Positions 8,683 to 15,328 of a stretch of DNA of 34,596 nucleotides are shown piece after piece (position 1 is the stretch's first letter; each line of letters begins with the position of its first letter). Position numbers and translations under genes: made by a program. Source of the stretch: a virus; the IMG/VR virus record IMGVR_UViG_3300036863_000032, positions 1 to 34,596 of that record. The stretch is one strand, 5' to 3'. The notes below the pieces were generated by a model. It made no database searches and was not told the origin of the DNA. It saw nothing but the letters and a program-made list of their open reading frames with translations.

Positions 8683-9075
8683 ATGGACCCAGAAATTCAG
8701 GCGCTCATCGACAAAGGCATCGCGGCCGGGCTGGGCGACGACGATATCCGTGGGCTGGTCGAGGAGCACCGCTCGCGGCAGTCGCCTCGCGATCGCGTGC
8801 TCGGCATGGTGGGCCAGATGGACCAACGTGGCGCAGAACTCCGCCGCGACACCGCCGAACATCCATTTCAGACGGCCGCGGAGATTGCGGCTGCTGCCCC
8901 TGGCGTGCTCAGTCTTGCGCGGCCCGCGGTGCCAGGCGTACTGAGCATGGCGTCCAAGGCTGGCGCCTATGTCAACTCGCCAGCAGGGCGGAGGATGCTC
9001 CGCCGTCTAGCGGGGAAGGCGCTCGAGGGAACCGCAATCGGTGCGGGGGTCAAGGCTGCTGGGCTATTTGACTAG
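8683..9075 (+). CDS. Small probable virion protein with hydrophobic middle
   Basis: A 130-residue protein starting directly after the previous TAA. The N-terminus is acidic and helical (DPEIQALIDKGIAAGLGDDD), the middle (about 62-92) is Ala/Val/Leu-rich and may be membrane-active, and the C-terminus is basic then hydrophobic. It closes the candidate ejection-protein cluster. Function unknown; position suggests packaging inside the capsid. Confidence 0.45.
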   Translation: MDPEIQALIDKGIAAGLGDDDIRGLVEEHRSRQSPRDRVLGMVGQMDQRGAELRRDTAEHPFQTAAEIAAAAPGVLSLARPAVPGVLSMASKAGAYVNSPAGRRMLRRLAGKALEGTAIGAGVKAAGLFD

Positions 9076-9215
9076 CGAGCCAGCCTGAGCGCCAAGGCTG
9101 CTACGAGGCTCATGAGAAGCACCGCTATCGCGGATCGGCCATCAAGGGCGAGATAGGCAGTGATCGCGCAGGCTGCGAATATACACCATTCAGTCGTGCG
9201 ATGAGATAGAGCCAT
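9072..9215 (-). CDS. Possible antisense 47-residue membrane peptide
   Basis: On the reverse strand a 47-codon frame starts at ATG 9215 and stops at 9074-9072, overlapping the stop of the forward gene. It would encode two hydrophobic helices (about residues 10-23 and 28-43) separated by a short polar turn with DGR, a holin-like layout. There is no clear ribosome site and no family match, so it may be chance. It is listed because the 330-base stretch has no forward gene. Confidence 0.2.
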   Translation of the reverse strand: MALSHRTTEWCIFAACAITAYLALDGRSAIAVLLMSLVAALALRLAR

Positions 9216-9252
9216 GCAGCCAAGGCTAGCACGGTAACGGGAGTGACGGAGC

Positions 9253-9288
9253 GGGACCCCGGCGCTGTGAGGCAGCCACCGGGATCCC
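9253..9288 (+). other. Long hairpin between virion and lysis genes
   Basis: GGGACCCCGG (9253-9262) pairs with CCGGGATCCC (9279-9288) with one mismatch, and inside it GCTG (9264-9267) pairs with CAGC (9273-9276) around TGAGG. It separates the ejection block from the lysis genes. There is no T-run after it, so it could be a weak or factor-dependent terminator, or an RNA-processing or stabilising structure. Apart from this and the doubtful antisense frame, nothing else is evident in 9076-9405. Confidence 0.45.
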
Positions 9289-9405
9289 TAAGCGGAATCT
9301 GGCACCGAAACACGCGGCGCCTTTTCCCGCCTGACAAGGAGTAAACGATCGCCGGAGCCGGATCGTACCGGGTCCGACCGAGTTTTGCGTGCAAAAGGGG
9401 TGGGT

Positions 9406-9777
9406 GTGGACTGGATCGACCTTGCACACAAACTCATCACGGCTGGTGTGGTGATCGCCTTCTTCTTGTTCAGAACAGGCCGCGCGTTCGGCGCGCGTGA
9501 AAAGACCGTGGATGTCAAACTCGAAGAAATTCAGCGCTTCGACGCGCGCCTTGCCGAGATCCGGACGTTCGTCATGGATGCCGGCAAGCGGATGTCCGAC
9601 AAGGTGACCGAACTGCAAGGCTTTTTGAGCAAGGCGGAGCTGTTGCTGCGCGACGTCAGCGAACTCCAGCGAGACAACGAAAAGGTCGGAGAGATGGTCG
9701 GTATGCTACGGGAACGGATCGCACGGTGTGAAGCCCGGCAATGGCAGCAGGCTGGGCGATGGGAGGGGATCTCATGA
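9406..9777 (+). CDS. Membrane-anchored coiled-coil protein of lysis region
   Basis: About 123 residues starting at GTG 9406, five bases after an AAAAGGGG ribosome site; GTG 9400 is an alternative. Residues 9-24 form one hydrophobic membrane helix, followed by a long charged helix with heptad-like spacing to about residue 110. One N-terminal membrane segment plus a coiled coil resembles inner-membrane spanin subunits or some holin-associated proteins. It sits upstream of two more small membrane proteins and the endolysin. The exact role is inferred. Its stop overlaps the next ATG (ATGA). Confidence 0.5.
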   Translation: MDWIDLAHKLITAGVVIAFFLFRTGRAFGAREKTVDVKLEEIQRFDARLAEIRTFVMDAGKRMSDKVTELQGFLSKAELLLRDVSELQRDNEKVGEMVGMLRERIARCEARQWQQAGRWEGIS

Positions 9778-9917
9778 TCACGATGCTGTTACTGCTTGCG
9801 CTCACGGCATTCATCGCCGCGGTGGCCTCATGGGGCTGGGGAAAGCCGGCACTCCACCTCGCGGTGCTGCTGCTCTGCATCCTTGAGCTGCTCAGGATGC
9901 TCCCGCTCGGGAAATGA
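9774..9917 (+). CDS. 47-residue double membrane-helix protein, holin candidate
   Basis: A short gene starting at ATG 9774, overlapping the previous stop by four bases, with GGAGGGGATC just upstream as ribosome site. It encodes 47 residues, nearly all hydrophobic: helix one about residues 2-21, a turn with GWGKP, helix two about residues 26-42, ending in a Lys. Two short membrane helices next to an endolysin gene match small holins, which permeabilise the inner membrane at lysis. There is no family-specific motif, so the holin role is inferred. Confidence 0.5.
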   Translation: MITMLLLLALTAFIAAVASWGWGKPALHLAVLLLCILELLRMLPLGK

Positions 9918-9949
9918 CGGGATGATGGTGCGCATGACCTGGTGAGACC

Positions 9950-10300
9950 ATGAGTGAAGCGGTCCAGCTCGCCCTTATCAACAATTTGCCGCTGATCTTG
10001 ACTGCGCTCGGCACGCTACTGTCGACGCTTGCAGGCCTCTGGTCCGTCCATCGAGCCGGGAAAGCGAAAACGGAGGCCCATGCGGCCTTCACCGAAGCGA
10101 AGTCGACGAAAGAGGAGGTGAATGGCGGGTTGGCCAAAATGCTCGCCGCGCTCGAGGCTGGACATCGAGCAGAGACGAAAGCCGCGCACACCGAAGGCAT
10201 CGTGGAGACGTTGGTGCAGGTAGCCGCGCCGGCACAGGTCGCACACGTCATCGTGCCGGGCACCGCGTCAGATCGCCGCAAGCCGGAGACAGAGCTATGA
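9950..10300 (+). CDS. Holin-like or spanin-like membrane protein
   Basis: A 116-residue protein. Residues 8-32 are hydrophobic (INNLPLILTALGTLLSTLAG), followed by a Lys/Glu/Ala-rich helix (34-75) and a more hydrophobic, Val/Ala-rich tail. One membrane anchor followed by a coiled coil is the second such layout in this block. It overlaps the endolysin start by four bases (ATGA), a coupling often seen between holin-type and endolysin genes. Function is inferred from position and topology. Confidence 0.5.
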   Translation: MSEAVQLALINNLPLILTALGTLLSTLAGLWSVHRAGKAKTEAHAAFTEAKSTKEEVNGGLAKMLAALEAGHRAETKAAHTEGIVETLVQVAAPAQVAHVIVPGTASDRRKPETEL

Positions 10301-10776
10301 CCGATGCCGAGATCTTGGACAGCCTGACTGGTGAGCAAGCGCTGGCATTGACCGCCATCGGGGAGGCGCAAGGGGATTCAAAAGAAGGCGGATCCTCAGT
10401 CGAGGAACGGATCGCGGTTGGATGTGCCGTGAGGAATCGCCTGCGCATCCCGAAGCGGTTCGGCGACACACTCACAGCCGTCTGTCTTCAGCGGAAGCAG
10501 TTCTCCTGCTGGAACGAGAACGACCCGAGCCGGCTGCATCTGCTTGCCATCGCCTACCGCTTGGTCACGAATCAGCCGACGATGGATCCGCTCGTCGATG
10601 AAACACTCTTTCTCGCCGAGGGCATCGAGCGCGGCATCATTCTCGACCAAGTGAAAGGGGCCACGCATTATTACAGCCCGAACGCGATGAAACCCGCCGG
10701 CAGAGTGCCGAATTGGGCGAAGGGCGTGAAGCCGGTCGCGCGCGTCGGTGGGCACCTGTTCTTTCGAGGCATCTAA
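10297..10776 (+). CDS. Endolysin, SleB-type cell-wall hydrolase
   Basis: A 159-residue protein resembling the SleB cell-wall hydrolase family (Hydrolase_2). Characteristic parts are the early Ala-x-(I)-x-GEA segment (residues 20-25; the Glu is the expected catalytic acid), a helix ending AVRNRL (43-48), the QFSCWN motif (68-73) and a late GATHYYSP segment (about 124-131). It should cleave peptidoglycan glycan strands to lyse the host. There is no signal peptide, so it probably needs the nearby holin candidates for release. Length is normal for phage-borne single-domain members. A strong AAAGGAG ribosome site follows for the next gene. Confidence 0.8.
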   Translation: MTDAEILDSLTGEQALALTAIGEAQGDSKEGGSSVEERIAVGCAVRNRLRIPKRFGDTLTAVCLQRKQFSCWNENDPSRLHLLAIAYRLVTNQPTMDPLVDETLFLAEGIERGIILDQVKGATHYYSPNAMKPAGRVPNWAKGVKPVARVGGHLFFRGI

Positions 10777-10787
10777 AAGGAGATTTC

Positions 10788-11072
10788 ATGGCAGGACTCG
10801 AATGGTTCCGGATTGGAATGCAGATTCTCCAAGCGATTCCCATCGCCATTTCCATCGTCGAACGGCTCGCCGTGCAGTGGAAAGGCTCCCAGGCCAAACA
10901 GGATGCGGCAGTGACCATCATCAAGGAAATGACCGGCACGATCGAGACGATGGCGCCGGAGATTGAGCAGGTCGTGCGGAGCGGGATCGATGTCGCCGTG
11001 GCGATCCAAAACGAGACGAGCAAGTTGCCGCGACCGCCGGCGGTGAACGTGGCTCCAGCTCTGGGATTGTAG
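10788..11072 (+). CDS. Small helical phage protein, function unknown
   Basis: A 94-residue protein starting at ATG 10788, seven bases after AAAGGAG. Residues 10-28 are moderately hydrophobic and amphipathic (MQILQAIPIAISIVERLAVQ), followed by helix and a short Pro-rich end. It could associate with membranes, and its place after the endolysin makes a lysis-accessory role possible. I do not recognise the family. I rejected an in-frame upstream start at 10713 because it would sit inside the endolysin gene and lack a ribosome site. Confidence 0.5.
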   Translation: MAGLEWFRIGMQILQAIPIAISIVERLAVQWKGSQAKQDAAVTIIKEMTGTIETMAPEIEQVVRSGIDVAVAIQNETSKLPRPPAVNVAPALGL

Positions 11073-11076
11073 CGCC

Positions 11077-12273
11077 GTGAAGACGCGTCGTGTCGCTATT
11101 CGCTCGCTGGCTAACGGCCGCATCGTCTGCGCCGAGAACGGCGGGGAGCAGCCACTCATCGCCAATCGGGACGGGATAGGCCCTTGGGAGACGTTCGAAA
11201 TCATCGATCTCGATGAGGGGAACGGCATGCCTCAGCCGGCTCCGCCTCCGTATACACCTCCGCCGGCACCGAGCCCGCCAGTCGCGCGGCCACCATCAGG
11301 CGCGCTGGATCGGTTGGTGCGGGTCACGACCGAGCGGGACGGCGCCTTCGTGCCGCGTATGTACAGCTATTGGTCGAACGCGTGGATTGCTCCTGGCGGT
11401 GCAGTGTACGTCTTCGCCGGGCATGAATCAGGCGAGCCGCGATTTTTCGAGGTCACGCCGACCGACTACGTGTATGTGACCAATCTTGGTCCTATGCTGC
11501 CCTATAGAGGCACCACCGAAGGCTGGTACTGGGACGCGCAGGGCTGGGTCTACATGCTCGAGGGGCCGCGCCTGCGGCGGGTGAATCCGTTCACCGGCGA
11601 AGATCGCGTCATCTTCGACATCAGCGACGAGCACCCGGGCTGCATTCTGTGGCAGTCACACAGCAGCGACTCAGGACAGACGCACTGCGCCACCGTCAAG
11701 CGGATCGTGAACGATGGGGCCTATCCGGCGATCGGAACCGTCGTCTTCCGGAACGGGCGACAGGAGTACTTTCCCGCACAAGGCACGCTGGACGAGTCTG
11801 CGCTCGCCGGCGATGAATGGCTGATCATCAAAGAAGACGACGACAACCGGATCATCAACTTGCAGACGCGCGAGACACGGCTGATTCGCGATCGTGAGCG
11901 CGCACTTGGCCATTCAGACTGCGGGCCGGACTTCTGTGTCGGCGAAGCGGACAAGCCGGACCCTGGCGCGTGCGTAATCTGGAACCTGCGCGACTTGAAT
12001 CGTGAACCGCGCATCTTGTTTACGACGCTGAATATGGGGCACGTGTCGGTCAAGAACGGCGTGTGCCTCCTGAGCGACCAGACGAACCTCAGCATCGTCT
12101 CGCTGGAGTATGGCGGCGTCGCCCGGTTCCTCGCGCATGGCATGGTCGGTGATGATTACGATCATCAAGTGCAGGCGAATCTTGACCCCACGGGCCGGAT
12201 CGCCTGCTTCATGAGCAACAAGGACCGTGGCGGGAACCGTTATGACGTGTATCTGGCGCCGGCGCCGCGATGA
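11077..12273 (+). CDS. Beta-propeller-like protein with beta-trefoil-like start
   Basis: A 398-residue protein starting at GTG 11077. Residues 5-45 (R-S-L-A-N-G-R-x-V-x-A-E, later WETFEI) resemble a single repeat of fascin or ricin-type beta-trefoil proteins that bind sugars. Residues 50-75 are a Pro-rich linker. Residues 80-398 consist of repeated beta-sheet blocks; the end, DPTGRIACFMSNKDRGGNRY, resembles WD40-like or oligogalacturonide-lyase-type propellers. No export signal is visible. It could be a tail-spike or depolymerase, or a carried-along host-altering gene, because it lies at the boundary of the late region and the integrase. The fold assignment is moderate; substrate and role are unknown. 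Confidence 0.5.
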   Translation: MKTRRVAIRSLANGRIVCAENGGEQPLIANRDGIGPWETFEIIDLDEGNGMPQPAPPPYTPPPAPSPPVARPPSGALDRLVRVTTERDGAFVPRMYSYWSNAWIAPGGAVYVFAGHESGEPRFFEVTPTDYVYVTNLGPMLPYRGTTEGWYWDAQGWVYMLEGPRLRRVNPFTGEDRVIFDISDEHPGCILWQSHSSDSGQTHCATVKRIVNDGAYPAIGTVVFRNGRQEYFPAQGTLDESALAGDEWLIIKEDDDNRIINLQTRETRLIRDRERALGHSDCGPDFCVGEADKPDPGACVIWNLRDLNREPRILFTTLNMGHVSVKNGVCLLSDQTNLSIVSLEYGGVARFLAHGMVGDDYDHQVQANLDPTGRIACFMSNKDRGGNRYDVYLAPAPR

Positions 12274-12381
12274 ACGCGGGCCACCGATTTGCAACAGATC
12301 GTGTCGGGTACCCACCACGCCAACCGGCCTTGATGTGTTGTGATTGATCGAGGTCGGTTGGCAGCATCAGGGAGCGACGAC

Positions 12382-12404
12382 GGTTCCACGCGTGGTTCCA
12401 CGCG
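12382..12404. repeat. Direct repeat pair GGTTCCACGCG, possible integrase arm sites
   Basis: GGTTCCACGCG occurs at 12382-12392 and again at 12394-12404, one base apart. Its reverse complement, CGCGTGGAACC, shares CGTGG-AC with the second repeat pair at 12454-12474. Paired short sites flanking a core near an integrase gene are typical of arm-type binding sites for tyrosine integrases. Confidence 0.45.
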
Positions 12405-12453
12405 GACGCCTCTTGACAGTATTAATACCCACCGTTTCATTCCAGAATTTACT

Positions 12454-12474
12454 ACGTGGCACACGACGTGGCAC
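12454..12474. repeat. Direct repeat pair ACGTGGCAC, possible integrase arm sites
   Basis: ACGTGGCAC occurs at 12454-12462 and 12466-12474, three bases apart. It is related in inverted orientation to the GGTTCCACGCG pair about 50 bases to the left. Together they give four related sites in about 95 bases next to the integrase gene. Confidence 0.45.
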
Positions 12475-12580
12475 CGACCCGAAACCGAGGATAAACGCCT
12501 GAAAACACGCGAGATAGTTGGCGGAAGCGCCTGGGAGTCGAAGTTAACCTACGCCACTGTAAACCATTCTACACCAAAGA

Positions 12581-13636
12581 CTAGTCAGTCGGGGCGCTTT
12601 TTATTTCCACGCGCTTCCAGCCATTGAACCGCCCGGACAGGCTCTCCGAGAGGGCCTGCATGCGGCTGCCGAGCACGGGCACATAGTGTTTTCGCGTCGT
12701 TTCCCTTCGCTTGTGCCCGAGCGCGGCGCCCACATCATCTAAATCGACCCCGGCCTCGGACAGTGTAATCCCGAACGTGTGCCGAGCCTGGTAGGGTCGG
12801 ACGTCTGCCGGCCAGCCGGCAGTTCTCAGGGTTCGCACGAAGGCTCCTTCGCGGAACGTCCCCCACGCGGCCGCCTCGATGAAGAGTTGCCACGCGGCCA
12901 GCTGATCGTCGTTCAAGTAGAGCCCAGGTGTATAGCCGCCCTTGCCGTCACGTGGCACCCAGACGCGCGCCTCGAGGTCGACGTCGGTCGGTTGGGCTCT
13001 GGCGATCTCAGACGGCCGGCGGCCCGTGCTCACCAGGACGCGGTACCGAGCTCGCGTCTTCGCATTCCGCAGCCAGCCGCGCTGCTCATGCTCTTGCAGT
13101 TTCGCATCGACCGCCAAGATCGTCTCGACGGATACCCGCTGAATCGGCGTGCGAGGAACCGGCAGGTCCGTGATCTCGTCGCAGGGGCTCTCCACGCGCT
13201 TCCCGTCCAACACGCGGAACAGATTCCGCAGCGTCGCGACTCGGTGATTGACCGTCGCGGGCGCGACGCCGGCCTGGAGCCACGCGGTGCGCATCTCGAG
13301 CACATCCGCCTTCGTGATCTGCGATCGTCGCCTGTCGCCCAGCGCACGCACCAAGGCGCGCACCTCTGAGCGCCGCTCGCGCCAGCTCGCGAGGTGCCGC
13401 GTGAGTCGCTCATAGATGACGGCATCGGCGGCCAGCGTACCGCGGCTGGGGGTCGGCCTAGCGGTGTGCATGCGGGCCGCCCAGCGCTCCATGTCCTTGC
13501 GGATCTCTTTCAGCGCCGTGCCGTGCTGGAAGCGCAGCTCCTTCGGCTTGTGGCCGCGCAGGCGCACGATCGCGCCGATCCCAAGGTCGTCTTTGTAGAC
13601 GTTGGTGGCGATGCGGTGCCGGGTGCCTCGGCTCAT
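12581..13636 (-). CDS. int: Tyrosine recombinase (phage integrase)
   Basis: A 351-residue site-specific recombinase of the phage integrase family, which integrates and, with an excisionase, excises the phage DNA. The N-terminal 60 residues look like a small arm-site-binding domain, residues 70-160 a SAM-like core-binding domain, and 170-330 the catalytic domain. Catalytic residues visible are Arg about 206-207 in STGRRPSE, Lys 232 in DGKGG, Arg 285 in YQARHTF (Tyr in place of the common first His), His 308 in GHKRR and nucleophile Tyr 318 in KHYVPV. Length is typical. It lies 21 bases after the repressor stop on the same strand with GGAGA as ribosome site, so both are probably one leftward transcript. 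Confidence 0.9.
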   Translation of the reverse strand: MSRGTRHRIATNVYKDDLGIGAIVRLRGHKPKELRFQHGTALKEIRKDMERWAARMHTARPTPSRGTLAADAVIYERLTRHLASWRERRSEVRALVRALGDRRRSQITKADVLEMRTAWLQAGVAPATVNHRVATLRNLFRVLDGKRVESPCDEITDLPVPRTPIQRVSVETILAVDAKLQEHEQRGWLRNAKTRARYRVLVSTGRRPSEIARAQPTDVDLEARVWVPRDGKGGYTPGLYLNDDQLAAWQLFIEAAAWGTFREGAFVRTLRTAGWPADVRPYQARHTFGITLSEAGVDLDDVGAALGHKRRETTRKHYVPVLGSRMQALSESLSGRFNGWKRVEIKSAPTD

Positions 13637-13657
13637 GCCGTCTCCGCCAAGAGTCGA

Positions 13658-14158
13658 TCAACCAACTTTTCGACGTCGCGCATCCTTCGCGGGTTGAGGA
13701 GCGCGAGCATTTGCATTTTGTTCCCGAGTCGCACGCAGCTCGCCGCCGACCATTCGCACGGCTTCGATGAGTTCATCGAGCGCGGCTGTGTTCCGCGCGA
13801 TGATGGCGTTGGTGTCGTCGAGCGATATGCGCCGAACGGGATTGCTGCTGCCATGGTTGCCGCGCGGGTTCGGTGCGGGAGTGGGCAGTGTCTCAGATAC
13901 GTCGTGCGTCTGCAAGCCCTCGATTCGTGCGAAGAATTGCGAAAGCGTAAGGTCCATCGCGCTCACTAGCGTTTGAATCGTTTCAAGGTCTGGTTTGTGC
14001 GCTGGATACTTTTCAACGCGCTCGATGCGATTCACCGTTGACGGGCTGACGCCTGTTTTCTGATGCAGGATGCGGAGCGTGATCTTGTGCTCCTTCCGCA
14101 CCGCGCGTATTTCCTGCCGGATGCGGCCCCAGTCCATTTGCATACTCGCATAATCCAT
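13658..14158 (-). CDS. Lysogeny repressor, Xre-type HTH
   Basis: A 166-residue protein read leftward and divergent from the Cro-like gene. Residues 10-70 form an Xre/lambda-repressor-type helix-turn-helix, with the recognition helix around TGVSPSTVNRIERV. The C-terminal half is polar and helical without a visible LexA-like Ser-Lys self-cleavage dyad, so induction may not follow the lambda CI route. I chose ATG 14158; ATGs at residues 6 and 8 are alternatives, and none has a strong ribosome site. The neighbouring operator repeats, divergent Cro and downstream integrase support a CI-like role. Confidence 0.75.
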   Translation of the reverse strand: MDYASMQMDWGRIRQEIRAVRKEHKITLRILHQKTGVSPSTVNRIERVEKYPAHKPDLETIQTLVSAMDLTLSQFFARIEGLQTHDVSETLPTPAPNPRGNHGSSNPVRRISLDDTNAIIARNTAALDELIEAVRMVGGELRATREQNANARAPQPAKDARRRKVG

Positions 14159-14192
14159 CTCTTGGTCGCATAGAAGCAACCCGGTCGATAGA

Positions 14193-14212
14193 ATTTGTGT
14201 ATACACGCAAAT
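14193..14212. promoter_or_regulatory. Operator palindrome in the divergent control region
   Basis: ATTTGTGTATACACGCAAAT is a near-perfect palindrome centred on GTGTATACAC, between the repressor and Cro genes. Related half-sites GTTTGCGTGTGT (14227-14238) and GTTTGCACGTAT (14250-14261) follow at roughly 23-34 base spacing. The layout resembles the three-operator region of lambdoid phages. It is the likely binding region for the repressor and Cro proteins. Confidence 0.6.
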
Positions 14213-14218
14213 GAGCAC

Positions 14219-14247
14219 TTGCATTTGTTTGCGTGTGTGGGTAAAGT
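14219..14247 (+). promoter_or_regulatory. Rightward early promoter for the Cro-like gene
   Basis: TTGCAT (14219-14224) and TAAAGT (14242-14247) are separated by exactly 17 bases and match sigma-70 promoter boxes in four of six positions each. The operator half-site GTTTGCGTGTGT lies between the boxes, so a bound repressor would block polymerase. Transcription would start only a few bases before ATG 14260, suggesting a leaderless or nearly leaderless message. Confidence 0.5.
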
Positions 14248-14259
14248 GTGTTTGCACGT

Positions 14260-14472
14260 ATGGATATGGATCTCAAGACGGCGCGGAAGCTACTGGGTTG
14301 GGACCAGCAGACGCTCGCGGCGAAATCGGGCGTCCCGCAATCGACCATAAGCCGGATCGAGTCTGGGGAGACGGCGAATCCGAGCAATGGCACGGTGGCG
14401 AAACTCGAAATCGCGCTCAAGGTCAAGCGTGGCACGTTGGTGTTCGGTCAGGTGATGGAGCGGGCCTCCTAA
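14260..14472 (+). CDS. Cro-like HTH regulator
   Basis: A 70-residue Xre-type DNA-binding protein. The HTH covers about residues 5-60, with recognition motif SGVPQSTISRIESGE (24-38). ATG 14260 was chosen; ATG 14266 is an alternative. Neither has a clear ribosome site, which fits the closely placed promoter. It is divergent from the repressor gene and first in the rightward early operon, the classical place for Cro. An operator half-site overlaps its start codon, suggesting self-repression. The next gene begins immediately after its stop. Confidence 0.75.
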   Translation: MDMDLKTARKLLGWDQQTLAAKSGVPQSTISRIESGETANPSNGTVAKLEIALKVKRGTLVFGQVMERAS

Positions 14473-15060
14473 ATGTCTCGCGCGTTTTCCAGAACCATCG
14501 GAGTCGCTGTTTACTGGCCGTATCACACGAAGCGGGCACACGACCGCGCGAGACGGCTGGCTGATCAGGCCGTCAAAAACGCGATCAGGCGCGGCGAACT
14601 TATCCGTCAAGATTGCCAGCGATGCGCGGCCGGCGATGCGCCGAAACGGGGTCGGCGCGGAATTATTGAAGCGCATCACGCCGACTACGCAAAACCGCTT
14701 GATGTCCAATGGCTCTGCCGTCGCCATCATCGCCAACTACACCGCGAGCTGGGCGCTCGGCTCCCGTCTCCAGCGGAGATCGCGGAAGTTCGAACACGAG
14801 AGAACCGTTCCATTTTGAAGAGTTGCGCGACTGCGCGGCCGCTAGTTTTCGCGGTGACGACGGACATTCTCGCGGCGATGGGCCGCAGTGGCATCACCCA
14901 ATCGGAGTTGGCGCGACGCCTTGGAGTCAGCAAACAACAGGTCAATTTGTATTTCAACGGTGGCATCCGATCTCTGAAGACGCTCGCGGCTGTCGCGAGC
15001 GCGTGCGGCTTGTCGGTGTCCATCGCTATTCATCGCCTTAACGAAGAGTTAGCGTCGTGA
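14473..15060 (+). CDS. HNH-like zinc domain fused to HTH domain
   Basis: A 195-residue protein, ATG directly after the Cro stop. Residues 15-95 have CQRC (48-51) and the segment EAHHADYAKPLDVQWLC followed by RRHH, a His/Cys-rich pattern seen in small HNH-like zinc proteins widespread in phages. Residues 125-190 form a second domain with an Xre-type HTH (TQSELARRLGVSKQQVNLYF). The zinc unit often occurs alone at about 90-110 residues, so this appears to be a two-domain fusion. It may be a DNA-binding regulator or nuclease; the former is more likely from its place in the control operon. Neither activity is proven. Confidence 0.6.
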   Translation: MSRAFSRTIGVAVYWPYHTKRAHDRARRLADQAVKNAIRRGELIRQDCQRCAAGDAPKRGRRGIIEAHHADYAKPLDVQWLCRRHHRQLHRELGARLPSPAEIAEVRTRENRSILKSCATARPLVFAVTTDILAAMGRSGITQSELARRLGVSKQQVNLYFNGGIRSLKTLAAVASACGLSVSIAIHRLNEELAS

Positions 15061-15065
15061 CCGCC

Positions 15066-15278
15066 TCATTCGCGTTCTCGGCGGTCGAATGTCTCGACGA
15101 CACGGAACCCGTATTCCGCGTAGACGCGCAAAAACGCCAACAGTACGAATCGGACCGTTCGGCCCTCAGATGCGGCGCGAGCCTTGGCGCGTTTCCAGAG
15201 TTCTGGATCGATGCGACGAAGAACGTAACTCACCACGGGAGCGGTGTACTGCGCATGAAGCGTGCCGGCAAGACGCAT
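15066..15278 (-). CDS. Antisense ribbon-helix-helix-like DNA-binding protein
   Basis: Read leftward between two rightward genes. It encodes up to 70 residues; the family-like part begins near residue 15: SYVLRRIDPELWKRAKARAA, then SEGRTVRFVLLAFLRVYA. A short strand with alternating residues followed by two amphipathic helices is the Arc/CopG-type ribbon-helix-helix plan. ATG 15278 is the longest start, but GTG at 15236 or 15233 may be used. A second protein with the same pattern lies antisense at 25679-25816. It may be a repressor or an antitoxin-like protein. The forward frame over this region lacks domain-like features and is probably a shadow. Confidence 0.6.
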   Translation of the reverse strand: MRLAGTLHAQYTAPVVSYVLRRIDPELWKRAKARAASEGRTVRFVLLAFLRVYAEYGFRVVETFDRRERE

Positions 15279-15328
15279 GTCATCAGGATGTTGTCTCGTG
15301 ATTGCGTTGATGTCCTGGAGATAGCTCG

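Larger units (their letters stand above)
12274..12580. other. Candidate attP region, no gene
   Basis: About 300 bases between the convergent propeller and integrase genes hold no credible ORF. They contain two pairs of short direct repeats typical of integrase arm-type sites (listed separately). A segment at 12519-12542 (TGGCGGAAGCGCCTGGGAG, then TCGAA) resembles the reverse complement of a tRNA 3' end (T-loop-like TTCGACTCC, then acceptor and CCA), though the spacing is one base too long for a standard tRNA. This is where the crossover core is most likely to lie. A TTGACA at 12413-12418 lacks a good -10 partner. Confidence 0.4.

Noticed and set aside
12519-12542. Possible intact tRNA gene
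   Set aside because: Only a 3'-end-like segment was seen; the spacing is one base too long and no anticodon arm or acceptor 5' strand was found.
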